A DNA stretch of 64,000 nucleotides from Actinomycetota bacterium (GCA_009773565.1 WSXY01000002.1:292463-356462); one strand, 5' to 3'; numbered from the stretch's first letter, positions 31,939 to 41,703 are shown. A program made the numbers and translations. Notes: a model not told the origin generated them from the sequence alone.

Positions 31939-31973
31939 TGATGCGTCCGTGCACCGCTTCCGATAGGAGCCCC

Positions 31974-33239
31974 ATGCCAGAATCCATCCTCGTCACTGGC
32001 GGTCGTCGGCTCTCGGGTTCAGTCACCGTCGGCGGTGCGAAGAACTCCGGCCTCAAGCTGATTGCGGCGGCGTTGCTCGCACCCGGCGTGACGACTATCC
32101 GCAACATGCCCGACATCGCCGATGTCGATACCATGTCCGATGTCGTCGCGGGTTTGGGCGCGCGCGTTCACCGCGAGGCTCACACGCTCGTCGTCGATGC
32201 CACGGAGCTGTCGTCGTACGAGGCACCCTACGAGATGGTCGCAAAGATGCGCGCCTCGATTATCGTGCTAGGCCCGCTCCTCGCGCGGCTCGGGCGCGCG
32301 CGTGTTGCTATGCCCGGCGGCTGCAATATCGGTTCCAGGAAGATCGATCTGCACCTGCGCGGCCTCGCACAGCTCGGTGTGGAGATCACGAGCGGGCACG
32401 GCTACATCGACGCCGCCGCACCGGCGGGTATGCGCGGAGCGCACATCATTCTCGACTTCCCGAGCGTCGGCGCGACCGAGAACCTCCTCATGGCGGGCTC
32501 TGCGGCTAGCGGCACCACCGTTATCGAGAACGCCGCGCGTGAGCCGGAGATCCAGGACCTCATCGCGTTCTTGAATTCGATGGGAGCGCGTATCGAGGGC
32601 GCAGGCACGTCGACCGTCACCGTTGAGGGCGTGAGCGAGTTTCACCCGACCGATCACTCTGTTGTCGGTGATCGCATCGAGGCGGGCACCTTCCTTGTCG
32701 CGGGGGCGCTCGCGGGGGGTTCCGTCACTGTTCGTGGTGCCGACCCCGCACACCTGGAGCTTGTCCTTTCGAAGATTGCCGCCGCCGGCGTTGACGTATC
32801 CACCGGACCCGGCGAGGTGACGGTGCGTCGTGACGGGCCGCTTCGCGCCGTCGACCTCGCCACGCTCCCGTACCCTGGCTTCCCGACGGACATGCAGCCG
32901 CAGTTCATGGTGCTCACATCCGTCGCCGAAGGCACGAGCGTCATCACCGAGAACGTCTTCGAGAGCCGGTTCATGTTCGCCGACGAACTCACGCGTATGG
33001 GCGCGGACGTAACGATCGAGGGCCATCGCGCGCTCGTGCGTGGGGTGTCGTCGCTCTCGGGCGCGCCGGTCAAGAGTCCCGATCTCCGGGGCGGTGCCGC
33101 GCTCGTTCTCGCAGGCTTGGTCGCCGAGGGGCAGACTGTGGTCGGTGACGTCCACCACATCCTGCGTGGCTATGAGGCGTTTGTCCCGAAGCTCACCGCG
33201 CTCGGGGCCGATGTCACCTTCATCGACCCGGACGCGTAA
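31974..33239 (+). CDS. murA: UDP-N-acetylglucosamine 1-carboxyvinyltransferase
   Basis: The 421-residue enzyme adds enolpyruvate to UDP-GlcNAc, the first committed step of peptidoglycan. The substrate motif GGAKNSGLKLIAAALLA and the catalytic cysteine loop PGGCNIGSRKIDLHL are both present. The Cys form is expected to be fosfomycin-sensitive. The ATG at 31974 follows AGGAG. The atp operon-murA order is shared with many Gram-positives. fabZ follows after 15 bases. Confidence 0.97.
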   Translation: MPESILVTGGRRLSGSVTVGGAKNSGLKLIAAALLAPGVTTIRNMPDIADVDTMSDVVAGLGARVHREAHTLVVDATELSSYEAPYEMVAKMRASIIVLGPLLARLGRARVAMPGGCNIGSRKIDLHLRGLAQLGVEITSGHGYIDAAAPAGMRGAHIILDFPSVGATENLLMAGSAASGTTVIENAAREPEIQDLIAFLNSMGARIEGAGTSTVTVEGVSEFHPTDHSVVGDRIEAGTFLVAGALAGGSVTVRGADPAHLELVLSKIAAAGVDVSTGPGEVTVRRDGPLRAVDLATLPYPGFPTDMQPQFMVLTSVAEGTSVITENVFESRFMFADELTRMGADVTIEGHRALVRGVSSLSGAPVKSPDLRGGAALVLAGLVAEGQTVVGDVHHILRGYEAFVPKLTALGADVTFIDPDA

Positions 33240-33254
33240 GAGGGGAGACACAGC

Positions 33255-33680
33255 ATGCTTGATACCGCTGCAATCAAGGAGATCATCCCGCACAGAGACC
33301 CGTTCCTTCTCGTCGATCGCGTTGACGAGCTGGTCCCGGGCGAAAGCGCCGTCGGCTACCTCGATGTGCGAGAAGATGCGTTCTGGGTGCCCGGCCATTT
33401 TCCTGACTACGCGGTCATGCCGGGCGTGCTCATCGTTGAGGCGCTCGCGCAGGTCGGTGCGGTCGCGCTCCTCTCGCTCCCTGAGAACCGAGGGCGAATC
33501 GCTCTATTCGCGGGTATCGACAAGGTCCGCTTCAAGCGGCAGGTGCGCCCCGGCGACACGCTCCGGCTCGAGTTGACCGTCACCAAGATGCGCGGTCCCA
33601 TCGGTTTCGGAACCGCCAAAGCCACCGTTGATGGCCAGCTGGCCTGCTCCGGAGAGCTCATGTTTGCGATACAATCCTAA
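33255..33680 (+). CDS. fabZ: 3-hydroxyacyl-ACP dehydratase FabZ
   Basis: The 141-residue hot-dog enzyme removes water from 3-hydroxyacyl-ACP in fatty acid synthesis. The motifs [14 protein letters not shown] and [20 protein letters not shown] carry the catalytic His and Glu. It is co-transcribed with murA. Confidence 0.96.
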   Translation: MLDTAAIKEIIPHRDPFLLVDRVDELVPGESAVGYLDVREDAFWVPGHFPDYAVMPGVLIVEALAQVGAVALLSLPENRGRIALFAGIDKVRFKRQVRPGDTLRLELTVTKMRGPIGFGTAKATVDGQLACSGELMFAIQS

Positions 33681-33736
33681 GGTTGTTCTGCAAAGGGGCC
33701 GCACGTCGCGCGGCCCGTCGGGAGGAGTACTGCACG

Positions 33737-35032
33737 ATGGGACTTTTTGAGCGGATCGAGGACGGCAGCGCTGTGCTTGGCGTCGTTGGCCTTGGCTACG
33801 TTGGCCTTCCCCTGGCCGTTGAGATGGCGAAGGCGGGACACCCGGTCATTGGCCTGGATGTCTCGGCCGAGAAGGTCGCCCTCATCAACGCCGGCACCAG
33901 CTACATCCCGGACGTTCCCACCGAAGAACTCGCGGAGCTTGTCTCGCGTGGTCTCATACGCGCGACCACCGACTTCTCCGCGGCCGCTGAGACTGACGCG
34001 ATTGCCATCTGCGTGCCGACGCCGCTCGACGAGATGAAGGAGCCCGATACCTCCTTCATGGAGAAGGCATCGGCCGCCATCACGCCGTACCTGCACGCCG
34101 ACATGCTCATCACTATGGAGTCGACGACCTACCCCGGCACCACCGAGGAAGTCATCCAGCCCATCCTCGAGGCATCAGGTCTCAAAGTCGGCGAGACGCT
34201 CTACCTCGCCTTCTCGCCCGAGCGTGTCGACCCCGGCAACCCGACCTTCCAGACGAGGAACACTCCGAAGGTCGTCGGTGGCGTTACCGCCGAGTGCACG
34301 CGCCACGCGGTCGCCCTCTACAGCCGCTTCATCAACACGGTCGTCCCGGTCTCCACGACCCGTGCTGCCGAGATGACCAAGCTGCTCGAGAACATCTTCC
34401 GCAGTGTGAACATCGCCCTCATGAACGAGCTACTCATGCTCTGCGAGCGGATGGACATCAACCTCTGGGAGGTCGTGGACGCCGCGAAGACCAAGCCGTT
34501 CGGGTTCATGCCGTTTTACCCGGGTCCGGGTCTGGGTGGTCACTGTATCCCGATCGACCCGTTCTATCTCGCCTGGAAGGCGCGCCAGTACGACTTCCAC
34601 ACCGAGTTCATCGAGCTCTCGGGCAAGATCAACGAGAACATGCCGTACTACGTCGTCACCCGCCTGATGGAGGCGCTCAATACGCAGCGCAAGTCGCTCG
34701 GTGGCAGCAAGGTCATGGTTCTCGGCGTCGCCTATAAGGGCGACATCGACGACATGCGCGAGTCTCCGGCGATCAAGGTCGCCGAGCTCATCATGGATAA
34801 GGGCGCCGACCTCGTGTATCACGACCGGTTTATTCCGGAGTTCAATGCGGGCGGCGTTTCGGTCATGCGTGTCGATCTTACCGCCGAGACGCTGGCCGCC
34901 GTCGATGCCGTGGTGGTCATCACCGACCACAGCGAAGTCGACTACGCGCTTGTGGTCGAGAACGCGGCACTCATTCTCGACACTCGCAATGCACTCAAGG
35001 CCTTCAGCGATCCTAAGGTGGTGCGGCTGTGA
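33737..35032 (+). CDS. UDP-N-acetyl-D-glucosamine 6-dehydrogenase (WbpA-like)
   Basis: The 431-residue UDP-glucose/GlcNAc dehydrogenase family protein has the Rossmann motif GVVGLGYVGLPLAVEMAKAG. It also has CVPTPL, the catalytic cysteine in GPGLGGHCIPIDPFYL and the C-terminal VLGVAYKGDIDDMRESPA. It oxidises C6 of UDP-GlcNAc to the uronic acid. The ATG follows GGAGGAG. A TACAAT box (33670-33675) and a 7-bp hairpin lie in the 56-base gap after fabZ. The neighbours (WbpB, D, E, I types) point to UDP-2,3-diacetamido-mannuronic acid rather than a simple ManNAcA route. Confidence 0.88.
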   Translation: MGLFERIEDGSAVLGVVGLGYVGLPLAVEMAKAGHPVIGLDVSAEKVALINAGTSYIPDVPTEELAELVSRGLIRATTDFSAAAETDAIAICVPTPLDEMKEPDTSFMEKASAAITPYLHADMLITMESTTYPGTTEEVIQPILEASGLKVGETLYLAFSPERVDPGNPTFQTRNTPKVVGGVTAECTRHAVALYSRFINTVVPVSTTRAAEMTKLLENIFRSVNIALMNELLMLCERMDINLWEVVDAAKTKPFGFMPFYPGPGLGGHCIPIDPFYLAWKARQYDFHTEFIELSGKINENMPYYVVTRLMEALNTQRKSLGGSKVMVLGVAYKGDIDDMRESPAIKVAELIMDKGADLVYHDRFIPEFNAGGVSVMRVDLTAETLAAVDAVVVITDHSEVDYALVVENAALILDTRNALKAFSDPKVVRL

Positions 35033-36057
35033 CCGGTACGCCAGTTCGTGTCGGGGTTGTCGGGTTCGGTTACTGGGGCCCCAACCTCGTCCGCAATCTC
35101 GACAGGCTCGGCGATGCGCAGCTTGTTGCCGCGTGCGACCTCTCAGAGGCGAATCTCGCCAAGATATCGGCGCTCTATCCCTCTGTCGAGGCGACGACCG
35201 ACCTCGACCGCATGCTCGCCGACTACAATCTCGACGCCGTCGTTGTTGCGACAAGCGCGCCCAGTCACTTCGCGATCGCGTCGAAGGTCATCGCGGCCGG
35301 CAAGCACTGCTTCGTCGAGAAGCCCCTTACCCTGACGTCGGCGGACTCTGAGGCGCTCGTCCGGGCGGCCGACGAGCGCGGCGTCACGCTCATGGTCGGG
35401 CACCTTATGGAGTACCACTCCGCCATTAACTGGATCAAGAACCACATCGCCACCGGTGACCTCGGCGACGTGCTCTACGTCTACATGCAGCGCCTCAACC
35501 TCGGCAAGGTTCGTACCGAGGAGAACGCGTTTTGGTCGCTCGCCCCGCACGATGTGTCGATCGTTCTCTACCTCCTCGGCGAGATGCCCGATTCGGTCTC
35601 CGCGAACGGCGCCGCGTACGTCACCCCCGGCGTGCAGGACACGGTCTTCGCCAACCTGCATTTCCCGAGTGGCAAGATGGCCAACATCCACGTGAGCTGG
35701 CTCGACCCGCACAAGGTGCGCAAGCTGACGATCGTCGGCACCAAGAAGATGCTCGTGTTTGACGACATGGAAGCGACCGAGAAGATCTGGATCTACGACC
35801 GCGGTGTCGGCGAGCCCACGTCCGCGCTTTCCTACGGCGAGGACCTCACGCTACGCTTCGGCGATATCACGGTACCGTTCATCAAGATGACCGAGCCGCT
35901 CGGCCTCGAGGTCCAGCACTTCCTCGACTGTTGCCGCAGTGGCGAGACGCCCCGTAGCGACGGTCGCGACGGCCTTCGAGTCGTTCGCATCCTCGAGGCG
36001 GTCGGGGAGTCCATGGCGGCCGGGGGCGCACCCGTCGTCACCACGGTGGAGGTGTAG
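35029..36057 (+). CDS. Gfo/Idh/MocA oxidoreductase (WbpB-like 3-dehydrogenase)
   Basis: The 342-residue protein has the N-terminal NAD-binding GVVGFGYWGPNLVRNL and the conserved EKPLTL lysine motif, with a C-terminal substrate domain. In the WbpA-E pathway such an enzyme oxidises C3 of UDP-GlcNAcA. It starts with GTG overlapping the previous stop. Confidence 0.85.
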   Translation: MTGTPVRVGVVGFGYWGPNLVRNLDRLGDAQLVAACDLSEANLAKISALYPSVEATTDLDRMLADYNLDAVVVATSAPSHFAIASKVIAAGKHCFVEKPLTLTSADSEALVRAADERGVTLMVGHLMEYHSAINWIKNHIATGDLGDVLYVYMQRLNLGKVRTEENAFWSLAPHDVSIVLYLLGEMPDSVSANGAAYVTPGVQDTVFANLHFPSGKMANIHVSWLDPHKVRKLTIVGTKKMLVFDDMEATEKIWIYDRGVGEPTSALSYGEDLTLRFGDITVPFIKMTEPLGLEVQHFLDCCRSGETPRSDGRDGLRVVRILEAVGESMAAGGAPVVTTVEV

Positions 36058-36059
36058 CG

Positions 36060-36863
36060 GTGTCCTCGGGCATCCTCGTCCACCCCGCAGCGAAGATCGG
36101 CGAACGTTTCGCACCATCTCCGCACTCAGTCATCGACCAGGGCGTCACGATCGGTGATGACGTCACGATCGGCTCTTTCACCCACGTTTGCGCCGGAGCT
36201 GTTCTCGGCGACGGCACGGTCATCGGCGATCACGTCACGATATGTGCCGGGGCGACACTTGGCGCCGGCTGCACCGTTGCGGACTTTGCCATCGTTGGCA
36301 AGCGCCCCAAGCTGGGTCCGAAGTCGACGGCCAAAGGCGGCGAGCTGCCAGGCCTCGTGCTTGGCGACGGTTCCTCGGTCGGCAGCCACACGGTGCTCAT
36401 GGCCGGGTCGGTCTTCGGCAGCGCGTGCATCGTTGGCGATAACGCCGGAGTCCGTGAACGCTGCACCATCGGCGACTCCGTCGTTGTCGGCAGAAGCGTC
36501 ACCGTCGAGAACGACACCTCTATCGGCTCGCGTACGAAGATCCAGAGCGGCGCGTACATCACCGCGTACGTCACGCTCGAGGAAGACGTCTTCATCGCCC
36601 CGATGGTCGTCACCACGAACGACAACTACATGGGACGCACCGAGGAGCGCTTCAAGCACCTCAAGGGCTGTACCGTACGCCGTGGTGCGCGTGTTGGCGG
36701 CGGTTCGCATATCCTGCCTGGCATCGAGATCGGCGAGGAAGCCTTCGTGGCGACCGGAGCAATCGTTACCAGGGACGTTGCACCACGAATGCTCGTTATG
36801 GGGGCTCCCGCGAAACCTGTTCGCGAGGTCGCGGCGGAGGAGCTTCTCGAGAACCAGAAGTGA
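36060..36863 (+). CDS. Left-handed beta-helix N-acetyltransferase (WbpD-like)
   Basis: The 267-residue protein is built almost wholly of hexapeptide repeats (for example IGDDVTIGSFTHVCAGA, and VVVGRSVTVENDTSIGS). It ends with the acetyltransferase pattern VGGGSHILPGIEIGEEAFV. A loop insertion includes the TTNDNYMG segment. It likely acetylates the 3-amino group made by the aminotransferase. It is longer than classical WbpD (about 190 residues), with an extra N-terminal coil set. The GTG follows GGAGG. Confidence 0.82.
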   Translation: MSSGILVHPAAKIGERFAPSPHSVIDQGVTIGDDVTIGSFTHVCAGAVLGDGTVIGDHVTICAGATLGAGCTVADFAIVGKRPKLGPKSTAKGGELPGLVLGDGSSVGSHTVLMAGSVFGSACIVGDNAGVRERCTIGDSVVVGRSVTVENDTSIGSRTKIQSGAYITAYVTLEEDVFIAPMVVTTNDNYMGRTEERFKHLKGCTVRRGARVGGGSHILPGIEIGEEAFVATGAIVTRDVAPRMLVMGAPAKPVREVAAEELLENQK

Positions 36864-36962
36864 AGTCCCGGTAACGGCTCGGTCACACTGGGCCACAAGG
36901 GACGACAAGTAAGGCAACATTACAGGGCTACGACCGCGTTTGCGAAGGAGACGGAATCACCT

Positions 36963-38066
36963 ATGGGCATCCCTCTGCTTGACCTCAAGGCACAGTACCT
37001 GGAACTCAAGGACGAGCTTGATGCCGCAGTTACCGACGTGATGGCCAATGCGGCATTCATCGGTGGCCCCAAGGTCAAAGGACTTGAAGCCGCCATCGCC
37101 GAGTACTGCGGGACCAAGCACGCGGTCGCGTGCGGAAACGGCACCGACGCGCTGTTCCTCATTCTCGCGGGCATGGGTATCGGCAAAGGCGACGAGGTCA
37201 TCACCACGCCGTTCACCTTCTTCGCGACCGCCGAGGCAATCGCCCACGTCGGCGCGACGCCGGTCTTCGTCGACATCGAGCCGGACACGTACAACATGGA
37301 CGTCTCGAAGATCGAGGCTGCGATCACCGAGCGCACGAAGGCGATCATGCCCGTGCACATCTTCGGTCAGTGCGTCGACATGGAGCCGCTTCTCGAGATC
37401 GCAAACAGGCACGGCCTGAAGGTCATCGAAGACGCATGCCAGGCTATCGGTGCCACCTACAAGGGCACAATGGCCGGAGCGCTTGCCGACGCCGCTGCCT
37501 TCTCGTTCTTCCCGAGCAAGAACCTTGGCTGCGCCGGAGACGGCGGCATCATCACCACTGACGACGATGAGCTTGCTGCCAAGTGTCGGAAGCTCGCCTC
37601 GCATGGTACGACGAAGAAGTACTTCCACGACACGCTCGGCGTCAACTCGCGGCTGGATTCACTGCAGGCCGCTATTCTGCTCGTCAAACTGCCGCATCTC
37701 GACGCGTGGAATGCCCAGCGCCGCGCCGCCGCAGCCATCTACGACGAACTGCTCGCCGGCGTGAATGGGATCGACCTGCCCGCTGCGCGAGACTATGGTG
37801 TGCCGGTCTACCACCTCTACATCGTGAAGTCGACGCGCGCGGATGAAATCATGGACGCGCTCAAGAACGCCGGCATCGGAACCGCACTCTACTATCCGCT
37901 CGCGCTTCACGAGCAGGAAGTCTTCGAGTATCTCGGCTACGCGGCCGAGGATCTGCCGGTCGCTGCCTCGTGCGATGGCACGACGCTGGCGCTTCCGGCG
38001 TTCCCCGGTATCACGCGTGCGCAGATCGAAGAGGTCGTTCAGGTCCTCAAGGGGGTTCTCGCCTAA
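36963..38066 (+). CDS. DegT/DnrJ/EryC1 sugar aminotransferase (WbpE-like)
   Basis: The 367-residue PLP enzyme transfers an amino group to C3 of the 3-keto sugar nucleotide. The PLP lysine lies in SFFPSKNLGCAGDGG (about residue 185). The N-terminal LLDLKAQYLELKDEL and the GNGTDALFLIL motif are typical. The ATG follows GAAGGAGAC. The 99-base gap before it may hold a weak internal promoter. Confidence 0.88.
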   Translation: MGIPLLDLKAQYLELKDELDAAVTDVMANAAFIGGPKVKGLEAAIAEYCGTKHAVACGNGTDALFLILAGMGIGKGDEVITTPFTFFATAEAIAHVGATPVFVDIEPDTYNMDVSKIEAAITERTKAIMPVHIFGQCVDMEPLLEIANRHGLKVIEDACQAIGATYKGTMAGALADAAAFSFFPSKNLGCAGDGGIITTDDDELAAKCRKLASHGTTKKYFHDTLGVNSRLDSLQAAILLVKLPHLDAWNAQRRAAAAIYDELLAGVNGIDLPAARDYGVPVYHLYIVKSTRADEIMDALKNAGIGTALYYPLALHEQEVFEYLGYAAEDLPVAASCDGTTLALPAFPGITRAQIEEVVQVLKGVLA

Positions 38067-39143
38067 GTGAAGGTCGTATCAGTCGTCGGGGCACGTCCGC
38101 AGTTTGTGAAGGCATCGCCCGTTTCCCGGGCGCTGCGTGAGCGTCACACCGAAGTGCTGGTCCACTCGGGGCAGCACTATGACCGCGGCATGTCCGACGT
38201 GTTCTTCGAGCAACTCGGTATTCCCGAGGCAGACATCAACCTCGGTGTCGGGTCGGGTTCGCATGCGGCTCAGACCGCTGAGATGCTCGTGAAGCTCGAG
38301 ACGGTGTTCCTTGATGAGTCTCCGGACGTGGTCCTCGTCTACGGGGACACGAACACGACGCTTGCAGCCGGTCTCGCCGCAGCGAAGCTGGGAATCCCCG
38401 TCGCGCACGTTGAAGCGGGCCTGCGTTCGTTCAATCGCTCCATGCCCGAGGAGATCAATCGGGTCCTGGTCGATCACGTTTCCGACCTGCTGCTCTGCCC
38501 GACGTCTGCTGCGGTGGCGAATCTCGCCGCAGAGGGAATCACTGCGGGCGTAGAGCTCGTGGGCGACGTCATGCTCGACACTGCAAATCGCTTCGGCATG
38601 GAGCCGGCCGACGAGACGCTCGCGCGGTTCGGCCTCTCAAGCGATGGCTACTACCTGGCGACCGTTCACCGGGCGTCGAACAGTGACAGCGCCGAGAATC
38701 TTGGAGCAATCATCGACGCGTTCGCCGTGCTCGACCGGCCGGTGCTGTGGGCGATCCACCCCCGCACCACCAAGAACATCGACGAGTTCGGCCTGCGTGG
38801 CCGCCTCGACGAGGCCGTCAACATCAAGCCGGTACCGCCGGTCTCCTACATCGAGACACTCGCGTTGCTTCGTAACGCGGCGGGGCTGCTGACCGACTCC
38901 GGCGGCATGCAGAAGGAGGCGTACTTTTTCGCCGTTCCGTGCATCACGCTGCGTGTCGAGACCGAGTGGGTTGAGACCGTCGAGCTGGGTTGGAACACGC
39001 TTGTCGGCGCGGACAAGGCCCGGATTGTCGCCGCGGTGTCCGCACTCGCGCGGCCGGGGCAGCATCCGCCCGTGTACGGTGACGGACACTCGGCTGAGGC
39101 GCTGGTTTCGTGCCTGGAGCGGCGCTACGGAGGTCTCGCATGA
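38067..39143 (+). CDS. UDP-HexNAc 2-epimerase, non-hydrolysing (WbpI/WecB-like)
   Basis: The 358-residue enzyme has the epimerase motifs GARPQFVKASPVSRAL, VHSGQHYD and VYGDTNTTLAA. The acidic active-site segments HVEAGLRSFNRSMPEEINR and TDSGGMQKEA are present. In this context it should epimerise UDP-GlcNAc3NAcA to UDP-ManNAc3NAcA; WecB activity is the alternative. The GTG abuts the previous stop. Confidence 0.88.
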   Translation: MKVVSVVGARPQFVKASPVSRALRERHTEVLVHSGQHYDRGMSDVFFEQLGIPEADINLGVGSGSHAAQTAEMLVKLETVFLDESPDVVLVYGDTNTTLAAGLAAAKLGIPVAHVEAGLRSFNRSMPEEINRVLVDHVSDLLLCPTSAAVANLAAEGITAGVELVGDVMLDTANRFGMEPADETLARFGLSSDGYYLATVHRASNSDSAENLGAIIDAFAVLDRPVLWAIHPRTTKNIDEFGLRGRLDEAVNIKPVPPVSYIETLALLRNAAGLLTDSGGMQKEAYFFAVPCITLRVETEWVETVELGWNTLVGADKARIVAAVSALARPGQHPPVYGDGHSAEALVSCLERRYGGLA

Positions 39144-40201
39144 CGGCAAAGCAAGGACAGGCCCGTCGCGTGTGGATCGACATGACGAACTCTCCGCACG
39201 TACTCGTGCTGCGCCCCATCATCGCGGAGCTCGAGAATCGCGGCTGGGAAGTCGTGGTGACCGCGCGCGAGTTCGCGCAGACGTTGCCGCTGCTCGCGCG
39301 TTTCGGCATCCCACACACGGTGATTGGTCGTCATCGCGGCAAGCGGCTCACGGCCAAGGCGTTCGGCATGCTGTCGAGGACCGCGGCGATGGTGCGCTTC
39401 GGGTTTGGGAAGGGTTTCTCGCTCGCGCTTTCGCACGCCAGCAATGACTTGCCGGTCGCGAGCAAGCTGCTCGGCATCCCGCACGTCACGATGTTCGACT
39501 ATGAATTCGCCAAACTCTCGCACTCGATCAACGTGCGCTTTTCTGCAAAGGCGCTCGTACCGGATGCGATCAGCGTCGAGGCGCTCGCGCCGTACGGTGG
39601 CACTCCTCGCAAGGTGGATCGGTATCCGGGCCTCAAAGAGGAGTACTATCTCGCGGATTTCGTGCCGGACCCGGGTGTGCTCGAGACGCTCGGTCTCGAT
39701 ACTTCGAAGACGATCATTGTGCTTCGGACGCCGCCATCCATGGCGGCGTATCACCGCATGGAGAACCCGATATTCGATGATGTCTTGCGGCGCATCGCAG
39801 CGCGCGATGACACGCAGGCTGTGGTGCTTCTGCGCACACCCGATCAGCGAGCGGGCGTTGCGGACCTGAATGCCAGCAACATCGTGATTCCGACCGAGGT
39901 CGTCGACGCGCAGAGCCTCGTCTACTACGCGGACCTCGTTATCTCGGGTGGCGGCACGCTCAACCGTGAGGCCGTTGCGCTCGGGACGCCTGCATACACA
40001 GTCTTCCAGGGCATTATGGGCGCCGTCGACAAGGACCTTATCACCCAAGGGCGTTTGCATTGTCTGGAGTCGGCCGAGGATCTCATCTTCGATAAGAAGC
40101 CATCATCAGATGATCGCGTGCGTCGCGATGTCGGTGACCTTGTGGACCGCATCACCGCAGTTGCGAAGCCCGCAACCCCAGAACGGGCTGTGACACGGTA
40201 A
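39140..40201 (+). CDS. DUF354 family protein, GT-B-like
   Basis: The 353-residue protein opens with VWIDMTNSPHVLVLRPII, typical of DUF354, and later has the UDP-sugar-binding-like VISGGGTLNREAVALGTPAY. The fold resembles GT-B glycosyltransferases. It overlaps the epimerase stop by four bases and the LCP start by one. It is probably a glycosyltransferase using the uronic acid made by the preceding five genes. That is inference from context. Confidence 0.8.
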   Translation: MTAKQGQARRVWIDMTNSPHVLVLRPIIAELENRGWEVVVTAREFAQTLPLLARFGIPHTVIGRHRGKRLTAKAFGMLSRTAAMVRFGFGKGFSLALSHASNDLPVASKLLGIPHVTMFDYEFAKLSHSINVRFSAKALVPDAISVEALAPYGGTPRKVDRYPGLKEEYYLADFVPDPGVLETLGLDTSKTIIVLRTPPSMAAYHRMENPIFDDVLRRIAARDDTQAVVLLRTPDQRAGVADLNASNIVIPTEVVDAQSLVYYADLVISGGGTLNREAVALGTPAYTVFQGIMGAVDKDLITQGRLHCLESAEDLIFDKKPSSDDRVRRDVGDLVDRITAVAKPATPERAVTR

Positions 40202-41634
40202 TGGGTAAGCACGTCGCACGCACCACATCCAGACGCAGGGGCGCCGCGAGGCCCGCAGAGGTCGAACGACTCGCTCCCGCTTCCACATCTTCCGAGAGCC
40301 GGGGAGAGCAGCTGAAGCGTCGCAGTCGTCTGGACTACGGTGAGCGCCGACGTCGTGTCGTGAGAAGGAAGCGGGTTGCTCTCGGCTGCCTGGCAATCTT
40401 CCTGATCCTTGCCTGCGCAGGTGCGGCCACTGCGTTCTTCTATGTGCGCGGCCTCGATAACAACATGCAGAAGAGCTTCAAGACTGACGTCAAGGCGAAC
40501 ACCGCGCTCGACAAGCCCGCATCCGAGAAGAAGGATCAGCCGTTCTACATGATCCTCATGGGTGTTGACAGTCGGGAGATCGGTGAGGCCTCGCGTTCGG
40601 ATACGATAATCGTTGTGCGAGTCGACCCACCCCAGCAGCGGATCACGCTCATCTCGATTCCACGGGATACCCGGGTGAGAATTCCCGGGCATGGCACGAC
40701 GAAGATCAACGCTGCTCACGCGTACGGTGGTCCAGCGCTCGTCATTGAGACCATCAAGGAAGTCACGGGACTGCCAATCGCGCACTATGCAGAGGTGGAC
40801 TTCAAGGGATTCAAGGATGTTGTCGACGCGCTCGGAGGAGTGACAGTTGACGTCCCAGAGGACATTTACGACATCAAGGCCGCCAATCATGTCAAAGCCG
40901 CAGCTCGCATCTCTGCCGGTGTCCAGAAGCTTGATGGCGGCAAGGCGCTCACCTTCGTCCGCTCAAGGGCGTTCCCTCGCGGGGATCTTCAGCGCGTTGA
41001 GAATCAGCAGACATTCCTGAAAGCGGTGCTTGATCAGACGCTTCAGCCGGGCAACATCCTTCGACTTCCCTCGGTGGTCAGCGCGATGGCGAAGAGTTCG
41101 ACGACCGATATGTCCGTTGGCGACATGGTTCGTATCGCCGATCAGATGAAGGGCATGAAGTCCGGAGATCTTGAGGGCGTTACGATGCCCGGTGAGCCCA
41201 AGATGATCAGCGGTATCTCGTACGTTGTGATGGATACCGAGGGTTTTGCGAAGATGCTCGAGCGCGTCAAGAGCGGTCAGCCGGCCGAGGCGAGTAACCT
41301 GTCCACCGCTACAGCGGAGCCCGCTCAGATTACCGTTGCCGTTCGCAATGGCGCAGGACTTGAGGGCGTTGCCAATGACGCTTCGTCGAGGGTCGGCGTT
41401 CTGGGGTTCGACGTTCAGGAGACCGGCAACATGAATCAGTTCGTGTACAAGGAGACGCTCATCGTCTACAAGAAGGACAAGAAGCCCGCCCAGCTCCTCG
41501 CAGAAATGCTTGGAAAGGGGAGGGTTGTCGCCTCGAACGGGGTGTATTCCTTTGACACCGATGTCTTGCTCGTCGTCGGCAAGGATTGGGGACCACTTCG
41601 GCCGAGACGTACGAATCAGATTCCGATCAGGTAG
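40201..41634 (+). CDS. LytR-CpsA-Psr (LCP) family glycopolymer ligase
   Basis: The 477-residue membrane-anchored protein has a basic cytoplasmic N-terminus and one membrane helix (about 58-78). The LCP domain carries RSDTIIVVRVDP, ISIPRDTRVRIPG and KINAAHAYGG, with the pyrophosphate-binding Arg and Asp residues. A LytR C-terminal domain spans about 375-465. LCP enzymes move wall glycopolymers from the undecaprenyl carrier to peptidoglycan. The position suggests it attaches the polymer made by the upstream cluster. Confidence 0.93.
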   Translation: MGKHVARTTSRRRGAARPAEVERLAPASTSSESRGEQLKRRSRLDYGERRRRVVRRKRVALGCLAIFLILACAGAATAFFYVRGLDNNMQKSFKTDVKANTALDKPASEKKDQPFYMILMGVDSREIGEASRSDTIIVVRVDPPQQRITLISIPRDTRVRIPGHGTTKINAAHAYGGPALVIETIKEVTGLPIAHYAEVDFKGFKDVVDALGGVTVDVPEDIYDIKAANHVKAAARISAGVQKLDGGKALTFVRSRAFPRGDLQRVENQQTFLKAVLDQTLQPGNILRLPSVVSAMAKSSTTDMSVGDMVRIADQMKGMKSGDLEGVTMPGEPKMISGISYVVMDTEGFAKMLERVKSGQPAEASNLSTATAEPAQITVAVRNGAGLEGVANDASSRVGVLGFDVQETGNMNQFVYKETLIVYKKDKKPAQLLAEMLGKGRVVASNGVYSFDTDVLLVVGKDWGPLRPRRTNQIPIR

Positions 41635-41643
41635 CCATTCCAT

Positions 41644-41676
41644 GGGCCGCTTGTTCCAGGCAACGGCCCGTCGTTT
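41644..41676 (+). terminator. Possible terminator after the LCP gene
   Basis: GGGCCG (41644-41649) pairs with CGGCCC (41664-41669), extended by TTG/CAA with one bulge. Only a short T-rich tail follows. Confidence 0.45.
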
Positions 41677-41703
41677 GCTGACGAATGTGGACGGATGTAG
41701 TAT
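41675..41703 (+). promoter_or_regulatory. Promoter of the SpoIID-like gene
   Basis: TTGCTG (41675-41680), 17 bases and TAGTAT (41698-41703). Confidence 0.55.

Noticed and set aside
33696-33716. Terminator between fabZ and the WbpA-like gene
   Set aside because: The 7-bp hairpin has no T tract and lies directly before the ribosome-binding site.
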